Below are positions 34,761 through 45,989 of a stretch of DNA of 60,000 bases, piece after piece. Each line of letters begins with the position of its first letter. Position 1 is the stretch's first letter. The DNA is from Takakia lepidozioides. Its lineage: Eukaryota; Streptophyta; Takakiopsida; Takakiales; Takakiaceae. The DNA is taken from the NCBI GenBank assembly GCA_030704615.1, contig CM060732.1:80749171-80809170 (forward strand), given 5' to 3'. The translations under genes were made by a program, and so were the position numbers. Under the pieces are notes generated by a model. It saw only the letters and a program-made list of their open reading frames with translations. It searched no databases and had not been told where the DNA came from.

Positions 34761-34860
34761 TTGCAAATTTGGACGTGACGTGGCGTTGACGCGTCAGCGT
34801 CACGTCTGACGTCAGCGACGGACGTGCGTCATGTCACGTCCTAAACCGACGTTACTGTAC
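34761..34860. repeat. TGACG/ACGTCA-dense block
   Basis: At least ten TGACG or CGTCA words occur in 90 bp, including the palindromes TGACGCGTCA and TGACGTCA. Resembles a transposon terminal arm or a bZIP-site cluster. Confidence 0.5.
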
Positions 34861-34989
34861 ATAAATATGTTTATTTTTTTACTTTACTATTGACTATTTA
34901 CTATGAGAACCGACGTGGCAACCGATGTGGCCTCATTACGTGGACTTCATTAATTATCTGTAAAATTCATATATTATGATTTATATTGT

Positions 34990-35112
34990 CAATCATGCGA
35001 CCGTCAGCAAAGGTTGGTGGGACAATTTAAAAAAAAAAACGAATAGGTGCGACCACCAGAAGGGGGTGGTCGCACATTTTTTCTTATTTTTTAAATGGGT
35101 GCGACCACCAGC
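34990..35112 (-). repeat. Hairpin units, inverted relative to the 28-kb array
   Basis: GCGACC starts near 34997, 35049 and 35101, again about 52 bp apart, with GGTGGTCGCAC after the middle one. T-rich spacers show the opposite orientation to 27891-28320. Confidence 0.7.
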
Positions 35113-35114
35113 GA

Positions 35115-35545
35115 GTCTTGGGAACTGGGCTGGAGTACTAGAACTGGAAACAAAAGTAGCTTGAACTGGTGTTGGCGAGACTGAAGAGTGTCCAGTCTCG
35201 CCTCCTATATGTACTGGCTACCAGGAGGTTCCCTAAGAGGCTTCCCCAAATGAGGTTTCTTGATGGAGAAGTTTCCAAGGTTAAACAAAGGTTTCTTGAT
35301 GGAGAAGTTTTCTTAAACAAAGGAGGTATCTTGATGGAGAAGTTTCCTCCAAAAGAAGCTTCCTGAGCAGTTTCCTAAGTTACTCTCGTTAATTTGATAA
35401 ACTCTCGGTAACTTGGTAACTAATGATAACTTATGGTAAATCATAGTGGATCATGATAAATCACGATAACTTTCAGTAACTTGGTAACTTTTGGTATTTA
35501 TTCCTGGTAAGATCTTATGGGCTATGTCCGTGACATCACCCTCTC
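35115..35545 (-). repeat. Probable 3' LTR of gypsy element B
   Basis: On the minus strand a purine run (ACTAGAGGAGAGGG, 35558-35545) is followed by TGATGTCACGGACATAG, a typical gypsy LTR start. A TATA-like word (ACATATAGG) lies near 35215. Contains three copies of TTCTTGATGGAGAAGTTT (35257-35345). The far border is uncertain and no partner LTR remains. Confidence 0.5.
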
Positions 35546-36136
35546 CTCTAGTGCGTTCCTCGAGGACCGGTAAAATCTTGGACTTGCTGAGAGTTGGAGA
35601 AAATCCAAAATTCGGCGAATGATACTTGCCAAGTATTCGGCTCTTCGTTCTTGACTCAAATGATTTATAGGTCCCTGCAACCATCGATAGTGTCCAATAC
35701 CTTAAACTTTGGACCACGCAGTGATTTGAGCATTCTTATTTTTCAAAGCTGCCTTCAAACACGATTTCGTTGCACTCTGGGTCTGAAGCCTCAACCTCCA
35801 ATAGGATTATCAGACTTCGAATAGGCTCCACTTGCCGTCGTACGGGGTCTAGACGAGGAAGTACGCGTCGCATTGGTGGCCTATCGTCTCGAGAACATCG
35901 GCGTGATGTTGAAGGTCGTGAGAGTCAGAACGGCTGATCTGGTAGTTGGGTAAGCGACAGCTCCAATGTATCTGGTTCCTGTGACTCCATGCTGCCAATA
36001 CAAGATGCAAGAGTACTGGAAGTGTAGCTATATATACTGATGTGTGGTGCTCCTCCGTCCTTAGCGCGTATCAGGTATACTGAATGTGGAGTCTTCACCT
36101 TGAAGCTAACTTGGCTGACATCATCGTTGTGACGTC
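35546..36136 (-). other. 3' non-coding region of gypsy element B
   Basis: About 590 bp between the chromodomain stop and the presumed polypurine tract. There is no sustained frame. A TATATATAG-like word occurs near 36030. Confidence 0.4.
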
Positions 36137-39100
36137 TTATTGACGTGTAACTCGAGGTTTAGCTGGATATCGTTGATAAAACTCTTGTACTTTGTCAGAT
36201 GCATTGACGAGGTTGGATGAAGGTTCCCATGTTCGTTTGCTGATGTCGTAGCCTTTCCAATGTACGAAATACTCAAGACGTTTATACTTGATGCGGGAGT
36301 CTAGGACTTCGTCGACTTCATACTCGATTTCCTGATTGACTTTGATTGGTGGAGGTGGTATGGAAACTCTCCCTGGAATATTTGATGGATGATACAACTC
36401 TAATATGAAACATGAAAGACTGGATGGATGCGCATACTTCGTGAGAGTTCAAACCGAAAACTGATCGGATTTATTTGTCGAATAATTTTGAATGGTCATA
36501 GGCATTGATAATCCAATTTCATTGATGGTCGCGAGGTTTGTATGTCCCGTCGAAGAATCCACACACGATCTCCGACCTTGAACTGGGGTTGGAGTTGACG
36601 ATGTTGATCTGCATACTCTTTATATTGTTTTTGAGTTTCTGCGAGGTGGAATGTAAGCTCCTTGTGAATTGTAGCATGATGAATAGCAAAGGTTTTCTGC
36701 AGCAGGGCTTCCAACAGTCTTCATGTGGAAAATGTTTGTTCGAGGATGATGACCATAATTAGAGAAAAATAGAGTTTGCTTGGTCGAACAATGTATAGTG
36801 TTGTTGTAGGCAAATTCAGCTAATGGTAGAAGGTCCGTCCAATTATCTTGGTGATAATTTATCGTATAACAAAGATATTGCTCCAAAATCTAGTTTCCGC
36901 GTTCGGTTTGACCATTAGTCTGTAGATGATTAGTTGTAGAGAGATTGATCTTAGTATCTAATATGTGAAATAATCCCCTCCAGAAATTTGATATGAAATG
37001 TGGTCCTCGATCAGATACGATGTCATTCGGGAGTCCATGAATGCGGTAGATATTATTGAGGAAGAGTCTTGCAGTTTCCTCGCCTGTAACCGTCTTATTA
37101 TATTGAATGAAATGTGTCATCTTCGTAAAACGATCCACAATAACAAGGATTAAGTCGGTGGTTTTGAAAATTGGAAGGTCCGTAGTAAAATCCATAGACA
37201 ATGACGACCATGGACCCTTGGGAATGGGTAATGGTTGAAGAAGGCCGTAAGGTCGATGTCGTGGTTCCTTCGCCCTAGCATACGTGTCACAAAATTTTAC
37301 AAATTCTTTCACGAGTTTCCACACCTTCGGCCACCAATAGTCCCTGGATATCAATTCCATTGTTTTGTTGAAGCCGAAATGTCCTACCGCCGGAAGATCA
37401 TGACATGTTTGAAGAATTCGAAGTCGTGTAGGTCCTGGAGATACATAGAGAAGTCCCTTGAAATAAAGTAAGTCATCTTTGAATTCGAAGTCGTTTGTAA
37501 TATGTGGGTTGTCTCGAGGTCGATTTAGTTCACTTCTTAGTGCCGTGGCAAGTTGGTCGCTCTTCAGTGCTTCCTGAATCTCTTTTATGATCTCTGCATC
37601 GTCCTAGGTGGACATGGATAATATATTCAATTAGAGATTTGCTGGTTTCAAGATGATGGATTTCTGTTGGTCAAAAGTTGTGTCCCCTTCTTTTGACGCA
37701 AGATACGATCATCGAGAAAAAGCATCTGGTTTTCCGAGACGGTAGATAATAACAAAATCAAACCTTGCTAGTGACATACTCCATCGCTTGACGTCGATTC
37801 AAAACACGAACACTCATAAAATACTCGAGGTTTTTGTGATCGGTGTAGACAGTGACCTGATGTTTAGCTCCCTCCAATAGATGACGACACTCCTCAAAAG
37901 CATCGATAATCGCTAGAAGTTCTTTGTCATGGATTTCATAATTGATCTCCGCAGCGGAAAATTTGCGAGAACGAAAACCAACAGGGTAAAGTCTGCCCGT
38001 ACCGTATTGAGATTGTACCGCGCTAAGTGCAAAGTCCGATGCATCTGCTTCCAAAAAGAATGGTTTAGATGGGTCTGCATGTACCAGTATTGGAGCCGTT
38101 GTAAATACCTGCTTCATTCTTTCAAATGCTTGGTCAGCTTTCTCATCCCATACAAATTTGTCATTCCCTGTAAGTCGTGTCAATGGTGTAGTAATTTTGG
38201 AGTAGTTCTTGATGACGATTCTATGGAAATTTGCAAATCCTAGAAAACATTGTACATTTCGGACTGAAGTTGGTTTAATCCACTCGATGATGGTTTGTAT
38301 TTTCTTCTGATCCATAAAAAAATCCTTTATTGGAATTAATGTAGCCCAAAAATTCGACTTCAGATTGGTGGAAAAGACATTTTTCCAACTTGACATATAG
38401 TCTTTTTTTCCCTCAATTTATCAAGGACAAGGCGTATATGACGACCATGTTCTTCTTCATTATGTGAAAATATCAAAATGTCGTCTAAATAGATGATTAC
38501 AAAGTCATCTAAAAATTCTCGAAAGATGTCATTCATCATGTGTTGAAAAATTGCTGGGGCATTTGTAAGACCGAAAGGCATAACACCGTATTCGAAATGT
38601 CCGTACTTTGTGCGAAAAACAGTCTTCCATCCTTCTTTTATTCGTACAAGGTTGTAAGCTCATATCAAGTCGATCTTTGTGAAAAAATTTGCTCGTCCAA
38701 GTTGTTCGAGGAGTCCGGAAATCAGCGGTAGTGGGTAACGATTTTTGATAGTGACTTTGTTGAGCCCACGATAGTCCACACACATGCGTAATGATCCGTC
38801 TTTCTTCTTCATAAATAAGATAGGTACTCCCGCGGGTGATTTTGAATGTTGAATGAAATTCTTTGACAAATTTTCATGAATGTATTCGCGTAAAGCAGCC
38901 AGCTCCGTTTGAGATAAATTGTAAATTGAGCCGAATGGTGGTTGGGCTCCTTCTTGCAACTCAATTGTACAATCATAAGGTCGATGCTCTGGCAACATGT
39001 CTGCATTTTTCTTCCCAAATACATCCTTGAAATCTGATATTGAGTGGATAATGTCGAAATACCTTGGTCTGTTGTGGTCTTGATCGGAGTCGCATAAAGT

Positions 39101-40099
39101 GCAAATGTCGCGTCTTTATTCGTAGCTCTCATGAAGGCTCTAGCTCCAAGAAACAGGGGTTGAATACCTTAGGTATTTTTGCATTTTTGTCTTGCCGAAA
39201 TTTTTCGTGATCGCCAGTCGATGTCAGGATTATGAAGTACAAACCAGGGAAGTCCAAGGATCACATGATTCGTTGGAGACTGGATGACATTGAAAACAAT
39301 CTGTGATGCTTGATTTTTAAGCTTCCCTTCAAGGGGTCGAGTTTCATGGTCAATGTTTCCTGATGCTAACGGTCGTCCATCGATGACTTCAACATGGGCC
39401 GAGAATTTTTTTCTTACAAGCGTTAAATTGTGTTGTTTCGCAAAGTCTTTGTCAATAAAACACGCTGAAGCGCCCGAGTCCAAAAGAGCTTCTACGGAGA
39501 TATCTCGATTTTACATCCTGATCATTACTAAAACTGTGAAACAAGATACAGGGTCTGGAAGTAGAAAAAGATTTTTTTTTGGTGAGGAATTTGGGATGTC
39601 CAGCCGCATGGTCCCTACTGTGACTGGACATCCTCCTCGTATCGAACACTTGAGTTGTGGCCCGAGCTTTGAATCTTCTCTTGTTGGGGCAGTTTAATGC
39701 TATGTGATCATCTTCTCCGCAATAAAGGCATAATCCATTCGAGCGTCGTCTTTGTTTTTCTTGTGGCGTCAATGGCTTGAATCGGACAACATCAATCTGC
39801 ATAGGATCATTACCGGATGTTTGATGGATCGTTGTGTTTGGTGTCGTAGTAGCAGCGACATGGTACGTCGTCGACCATCCAGATCGCTTCTCTTGACGTC
39901 TTTCGAACAAACGATTATCGCATGCAATGACTTGGGTGATGAATTCGCTCAGTGTACTCACGTTTGACATTGTCAGCAACAAATCTTTTACATCATCTTT
40001 TAGACCACATCAAAATTGACTAATGAGGCTATTCTCATTTGGACAGTCGAGATCGCACGCAAGTTGTCGAAATTCGGCAGCATAAACAGAAGCAGGACG
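36137..40099 (-). pseudogene. Ty3/gypsy chromovirus gag-pol (element B)
   Basis: Minus-strand order is complete from gag to chromodomain. Gag remnant at 40099-39780 (AAEFRQLACDLD); zinc knuckle CLYCGEDDHIALNC (39690-39730); protease DSGASACFID (39480); [21 protein letters not shown] (38750-38790) and [11 protein letters not shown] (38480); RNase H EADASDFALSAV (38050); integrase with CDTY in place of CDTC (37290), MDFTTDLP (37190), SDRGPHFIS (37000) and NGQTERGN (36900); GDRVWILRR; chromodomain EYEVDEVLDSR, YFVHWKGYDISKRTWEP (36230). Stops and frame shifts separate the domains (for example near 36890, 37760, 38660, 39480). The integrase style (ILVIVDRFTKMTHFI, HGLPNDIVSDRGP) resembles Tf1/Tcn1-type chromoviruses, known in mosses and lycophytes. 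The 5' end is lost at a CACTA-type end. Confidence 0.9.
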
Positions 40100-40440
40100 C
40101 ACTACGCCAAATCATGGTTTTATTTTTATTTTTATTTTAGAGTCATGGTTTTCATGACTCAAACCATGACTCAAAGTGGGACAGACACGAAGAAGTCATG
40201 GATATGCATAAAAATGGTCGGGTATATGACTAAACGACTCCGTAAAGTTCAGGTCAACAAGGTTTGACCAAAGAACAGCAATGATCATAAGTCACACGTA
40301 TGCTTTTAAAAGATAGCGAAGCGGACTCTAGAGATTTTGGAGCGTGGTCAAATGCCGTTGACTATGGATAGTGTCGCGGTGTGGTCGTCTGCATGACTCT
40401 TATTTGGTGTCCCAATTAATGATAGATATTATTTAGTATT
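40100..40440 (+). mobile_element. Left end of a third CACTA-type element
   Basis: CACTACGCCAAATCATGG begins exactly where gag homology ends. CATGACTC and GTCATGG words recur in the next 130 bp, as in the other arms. No matching right end (CCATGATTTGGCGTAGTG) is visible in the window, so the element is truncated or extends into the PPR/OSB mosaic beyond recognition. Confidence 0.55.
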
Positions 40441-40554
40441 AATGCGAAAATAAAATAAAACACATTGGATGATTCAAGCAATGTCTGTCACTTGGCATAA
40501 TCTCATTTAAAGATGCATTTTGGATGAACAAAAAATGGAAAAACAAATGAATGG

Positions 40555-40733
40555 ATGGATGTGTGGAAGACCCAAAATTCATCCATCTATCGCTACATTC
40601 ATCCACACATAGGGCTAGGACAGCACTTAGTTGAAGCACCAGTTTCATGAGTTGTGAAAGGATGGATGTATTGATGGAAGACCCAAAATCCATCCATCTA
40701 TCGCTACATTCATCCACGCAGAGGGCTGGGACT
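40555..40733 (+). repeat. Direct repeat, about 113-bp period
   Basis: Two copies of GGAAGACCCAAAAT, ATCCATCTATCGCTACATTC and ATCCAC followed by AGGGCT stand at 40565-40622 and 40676-40733. The rest of 40440-41190 shows no gene. Confidence 0.8.
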
Positions 40734-41195
40734 TAGCTGCGTACTACCTTCACAGGGAAATACGACTCTTTAAGTTGGTCATTGTATTTTGAGAGCAGAG
40801 CATAGCAGTGTTCTGCGGATCGATGGAGGCTTTGGAGACCTATGAGCGGATGTATGAGCGGATGCAGTGCGAGGAATAGACGAGAGAAGAGAGACAGAGA
40901 GCAGGGAGGGGAGAGAGGCGAGTGAACATTGAGTAGCGAGAGATCCCTGCGGTGTTGTTTCAAATGATAGCTGTGGCTTCTTCTGCGGTGGGCCACCCTT
41001 TGTCTTCTCTGCCAGCGCAAGAAAAGAAGGCCTCATCCAGTTCCTCTTTTATTCCGACTGAAACCCTAGAGTTGAAGCCCGACTAGCAGCTCTTTTGACA
41101 GAAAGCAAGGAGTACTCGGAGGCGTAGTCTTTGCTAACGAATCTGGTGCGGGAGGTACGGCGGCTCGACGACAAGCTCCTACGTCATTCTAAACA

Positions 41196-42030
41196 CTGCC
41201 CCTGCCCTGGTGGACATGTATGCCAAATGTGGGTGCATCGAGGATGCCTTGAAGGGAGTGTTCAACACTATGGCTGAACGAGATGTGGTGTCGTGGAGTG
41301 CGATGCTTGCAGGGTATGCACAGCAGGGGTGCGGGATGGAGGCTTTGGAAACCTATGAGCAAATGATGGGGGAAGGGGTGAAGCCCGCCGACATAACGTT
41401 TGTGTGCGTTTGCAGTGTGTCTGGCAGCCCTGGAAAAGGGCAAAGAGATCCATGGTGACATCATCAAATCTGCAATTGTACCGGATTTAATCCTGACCAC
41501 TGCTCTGGTTGACATGTGAGCCAAATGTGGGAGCATTGAGGATGCCAAGGGAGTATCCAACACTATGGCTGAACGAGATGTGGTGTCGTGGAACGCGATG
41601 CTTGTAGGGTGTGCAGAGCAGGGGCGCGGGATGGGGCTTTGGAGACAATGAGCAAATGATGGGGAAGGGGTGAAGCTCGACCACATCGTGTTTGTGTGCG
41701 TTTGCAGTGCGTGTGCAAGCAACTTTGGTGATGCAACGATGCACCTCTTTGCCCTTTTACAGGGCTGCAAAGACTCCACACCCACCATGACTGCAACGTG
41801 CTCAAACTCAACCCATATGTCACGGCCAACCCTGCCAGACCAGATGTGATTCTGAACAATATCCTCGTGGACATGTATGCCAAATGTGGGAGCACTCAGG
41901 ATGCGGAGGGAGTGTTTGAAACACTATGGCTGAATGAGATCTGGTGTCGTGGAACGCGATGCTTGCAGGATGTGCACAGCAGGGGCGCGGGATGGAGGGT
42001 TTGGAGACCTGAATCCTCCATGGATCATGA
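41196..42030 (+). pseudogene. PPR pseudogene
   Basis: The plus strand reads [40 protein letters not shown] and [20 protein letters not shown]. It then degrades through stops and frame changes near 41517-41650 and restarts as [20 protein letters not shown] (41845-41905). The PLS-type repeat order is kept for about three motifs. No start or C-terminal domain. Confidence 0.85.
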
Positions 42031-43210
42031 CACAAGGTCAAGGACAATGTGGTGAGGGCACCTTCTTCTTCAACCTATTTCAGTCTGTTTTGCCCTCTCA
42101 TCATTAGGGTTGGGGTGTTTGCTGGAAGAACTTCGCGCCGTCAGTGTCAGCTGCTAGCAGCAAGGCTGAGGATGTGTTCATGATTGTACACAGGCAGAGA
42201 TAGCTGAAGGAGCAGGGATAGAGTGTAGGTCCAGATTCATCCAAGTGGGCCGGACTTCAACCTCCAGATTACCTATGATTCCCTGTGGAAGGATAGGACG
42301 TACAAGAAACCTGCATGGGTAGATGGTCAACTGGAAGCCGCAGCAGCAGCGGCACAATTGATAAAATCATGCACTGCTAATGAAGGCACCTCCTTCAACA
42401 CATTTTCACCCTGTTTTTCCCACTTATCAGGATCGGCCCTAAATTTTCGTGTTGAATTTTGCAAGTTAGCTGGTTGAGTGAACCTTTGATAGTTTGGAGT
42501 GACTTTGACATGATACTGCCAATGTGACAACAGGAAAGTATCCAGAAACAGGTAACAGAGATGAGGAGAAGCTGTGGAATGAATACTTTTCTGACCCAGT
42601 CAATGGTGGGACAATTGAGGCAAAAGGGTGAATGCCTGTTGGATTACAGAGAGTAGCAGATGCAATGGAGCATAGGAACTAGTGTGATAAGTTGAGTTGG
42701 GTGTTTCCTAGGACAAATCTAGGCTATCAAGGCAAGGATGTATGAATGATTAATTGTGCAGAGGCAGTAATAGCTGAAGGAGCAGGGATAGAGTGCGGGT
42801 CCAGATTCATCCAAGAGGGCCAGATTTCAAGCACAAGATTACCTATGATTCCTTGTGGATCAATAGCTGCAAGAAACCTGCATGGGTAGATGGTCAACTG
42901 GAAGCCGCAGCAGCAGTAGCAGCAGCACAATTGATAAAACCACGCACTGCTAATCAAGGCACCTCTTCAACACATTTCACCCTGTTTTCCCCTCTTATCA
43001 GAATCGGCCCTAAATTTCCATGTTGAATTTTGCAAGTTAGCTAGTTCAGTGAATCTTTGATAGTTTGGAGTGACTTTGACATGATACTGCCAATGTGACA
43101 ACAGAAAAGTATCCAGAAACAGGTAACAGACCTGTTTACCTGACCTGAATACATTTCTGACCCCAGTCAATGGTGGGACAACCGAGGCAAAAAGGTGAAT
43201 GCCTGTCAGA
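42010..43210 (+). pseudogene. OSB-like pseudogene copies
   Basis: Plus-strand pieces: NPPWIMTQGQGQCGEG-like text (42005-42060); PDF second halves at 42230-42340 and 42805-42960 (PDFKHKITYDSLWINSCKKP, then AWVDGQLEAAAAVAAA); exon 1 LWNEYFSDPVNGG (frame-shifted) near 42570-42630; and another truncated exon near 43150-43195. Two units in tandem, with introns starting GTGAATGCC. Stops are present. Confidence 0.6.
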
Positions 43211-43380
43211 TTACCAGGTGTCATTCTGAAAACTGCCCTGGTGGACATGGTATGCCAAATGGGGTCGGATCGAGGATGCACAGGGAGTACTGTTCAACAC
43301 TATGGCTGAACGAGATGTGGTGTCGTGGAGTGTGATGCTTGCAGGGTATGCACAGCAGGGGCGTGGGATGGGGGATGTTC
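43205..43380 (+). pseudogene. PPR fragment fused to OSB intron end
   Basis: GTGTCATTCTGAAAACTGCC..GTGGACATGGTATGCCAAATG encodes VILKTALVDM and then, with a 1-base insertion, YAKWGRIEDA, followed by MAERDVVSWSVMLAGYAQQG. It starts directly after the OSB GTGAATGCCTGTC word, as at 50059. Confidence 0.8.
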
Positions 43381-44859
43381 TTCTATCCAGCCACCATCGT
43401 ACTCGTGTCCATTTCCTGTGATCATTCAAATGCTCCTTTGCAAACCAGTAAATTCAAGAGTAAGCTTGTAGGTATTTTTCTAGACCATAATGGCCTAGAC
43501 TAGTTTGTCCCAATCTCTTTTGCTAGTTATGTGGATCTCATATGCTTTTTGTTTTCGTTTTGCAATTTCTTGGGCCAGACAAGTTTGTACATGTGTAGTT
43601 TTTTGAAACCCTGTTTGATGATTCACAATGTTAACTTTTGTTCGGGATTTGTAGGGTCCCCTCATTTGTCCACGTTACCCAGGAACCACAGGGCCCACTT
43701 TGCCTCGGGAAACCCTGTTAGCAATGCTTGCAGCAAGCCGGCAGTCGAGGTAGTCAGCCACTTAGCAGTTTGGCCATCACACCAGCCAATTGTGCAGTGG
43801 GTAACACAGCTGGGGTTGTCCATGTGGTAGAGACCTCCAGTGCTATGAAAGGCTCCTCTGCTTGTCAAAGAGAATAACCACATGTCATGAAGGCTCCCAT
43901 GCTCCTGTAGTGCGAGGCTGCACAAACCTAAAATGCACAGCCATGAGATAGCCTACCACACTATCAACTCCACAATGGCTATCCACTTTCTCCGAGGGAA
44001 CGCATGCATGTTCATGTTGCCATTTTCAGACACTTGGATACTTGGCTTCTGTTGACCAACTGCAAATTGTGATAAACACTTGGGATCTACTTCAGGAGAA
44101 GTTTTTGCAAGCTGGGGCAATTTGAATTTGCTTGGAGGCCTATCTGGCTCACAGGCCACTATTAAAGCTATCTGGAAAACCAGGGCAACCATGAGTGTGA
44201 GCACTGATACTGTTTCCACATTGTCAAATGTCACTAGAACCAAGAAACTGCTAATCAATATACCCCTTGACTTCTAGACAGGTGTAACTGCTGAAGATCC
44301 CACCTAATCAACCTCAGTAGAAGAGAAGCACAAAAGGATTGGTACATAACGAAAGCAAGCAACTTGAGTAAGAGTGCTCCATACACTAGATACCGACCCA
44401 CGTCAATGTTAACTCTGATGATTTCAAACATAGGTTGCACACATTGACATAGGTGGATTAAGAAACATATGATATGATCACATCAGCATATGCAAAACAA
44501 AAGCCTGTCACTTGAGTAGTACTTAAAAATGTGGAATACACCACAGCAGGCTGGAACTTTGTACATACAGGGATAATGAGTATGGCAGGGTACATGCCCA
44601 AATGTGTCGTCATGGGTGCAATTGCTGCCTCCAGACCATGTCCAGCCAGTGACTAGTCAACGCGAATAGAAGAGATCAATGGTGCTCTACCCACAAGGAG
44701 TTTGAAAAGAGAAAGAGAGGAGAAGGGGCACACATCAAAGGAAAGCCAGAGAGGCACACATCAATTGGATCTCATTACACTGAACATATTGGAGCGGCTG
44801 TGGTCTGGTGACAAATTTGGGCTTGGCTGATTTGCAACAGATGATCTGGCAACAGACAC
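43381..44859. other. Unassigned; possible kinase pseudogene remnants
   Basis: No clear gene on the plus strand. The minus strand has scattered frames, for example PSKFKLPQLAKTSPEVDPKC at about 44160-44100, that might belong to the kinase remnant upstream, but no motif confirms it. Confidence 0.3.
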
Positions 44860-45015
44860 GGCATCCTCCAACGTTGGGGTGCTTGGCCACAAATGGATGC
44901 TCGAAATGCTCTGATGCTGTTGGTCGTTCCTTAGGCTTTTCACACGTAAACACAGAGAAATGAAGTCCTTAGCTTCAAGGCTCAGATGTTCTGGGATGCA
45001 AGTGCGCGGACATAC
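44860..45015 (-). pseudogene. STE/MAPKKK-type kinase C-lobe fragment
   Basis: The minus strand reads CIPEHLSLEAKDFISLCL and, after a one-base frame change, CEKPKERPTASEHFEHPFVA. This is the subdomain X-XI signature of MAPKKK-like kinases (...AKDFLxxCL...RPTAxELLxHPFV). No catalytic loop or start is present. Confidence 0.6.
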
Positions 45016-45089
45016 ATACCTCGGAGATTGGCGCCGTAACGAAACGAACAATGACGACGACGGACGAAACAAAGAGAGCCTATTCTCGC

Positions 45090-45400
45090 CTTTAAAAAAA
45101 ATAAAAAATAAAAAATTAGAACATGGGTATCTCCCTAGAGATATATTAATAGGAAAAGGAGAGCCTATGCTAAAACCAGTTCCGACTTTGTCGTCACTTG
45201 AATTTAGAAGTTCTATAATATTTACATACATTGAATAGGTGAGGAAACACAACCGGGGGCTGTCCCCGGTGGTAAGCTGCCTTCGGGCTAGGGCTCTGCC
45301 CTTGTAATGCCTCCATCGCTCAGAAAGGGGGTTTATTTCCCCCCTTAAGGCCTAGTTGTTGGGGCTGGTGTTTCCTTGGATTAAAAAAAATCAAAAGAAA
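45090..45400. repeat. A-rich bounded retroposon-like segment
   Basis: Bounded by TTTAAAAAAAATAAAAAATAAAAAATT (45087-45117, interrupted A tract) and GGATTAAAAAAAATC (45380-45394). It contains a GC-rich stem (GGGGGCTGTCCCC). Could be a LINE/SINE 3' end; no family was identified. Confidence 0.3.
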
Positions 45401-45639
45401 ATAATTTAGAGCAGATAAGTTTGACAAAAATGATTTTCATAATTCAATTCTAGTAGCGACAAGCTTCGGTTGGAAGCTAGTTTAGCGTAGAGCAAATATA
45501 GGGTGCCATAGTGCCAATGCCAAGTCATCGTCGCCATATCATCATTGCCACATTTCGTCGTCACTATTTTTGGAATCTGACCGGACTGCCCAAAAATATA
45601 AAAAAAACCAAAAATGAGTTCTCGAGATCTCTCAAGCTT

Positions 45640-45989
45640 CTCTGAACGGATTTTCATGGAGGTGTTGAGTCCTCTCATGTGTTTCAATCTCTGCCTGTTC
45701 AGCTGCACCGTGGTGGTTCTCACAGACCAATCCGACATTAAGAAGCACACACAAGAGGCCCTTTTGGGTTGATGGTCGGTATCCTCCATGGGTCATGATA
45801 CAAGGTCAAGGACAATGTGGTGAGGGCACCTTCTTTTCAGCCTGTTCTTCCCTCTCATCAGACTCGGCCCTGAGATGCATATTCAATTCTGTAAGTGAGC
45901 TCGTTGGGTGGATCTGTGGTGGTTTGGAGTGACTTTGACAAGTTACTGCCGTTGTGGCAGCAGAAAAGTATCCAAAAACAGATAACAGA
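45640..45989 (+). pseudogene. OSB-like pseudogene, part before the LINE
   Basis: The plus strand reads THKRPFWVDGRYPPWV near 45748-45795 (PDF second half), then an exon start KYPKTDNR cut at 45989. The continuation DEEKLWSEHFSDPSQRW resumes at 48944 after the LINE. Confidence 0.65.
45974..45989. repeat. 16-bp target-site duplication of the LINE (left)
   Basis: AAAAACAGATAACAGA, identical to 48928-48943. Confidence 0.93.

Noticed and set aside
41189-41788. 199-codon minus-strand frame
   Set aside because: Antisense to the plus-strand PPR motifs [11 protein letters not shown] and AERDVVSWSAML.
45240-45390. tRNA-derived SINE
   Set aside because: Weak A-box and B-box lookalikes only; no tRNA-like fold or duplication could be shown.
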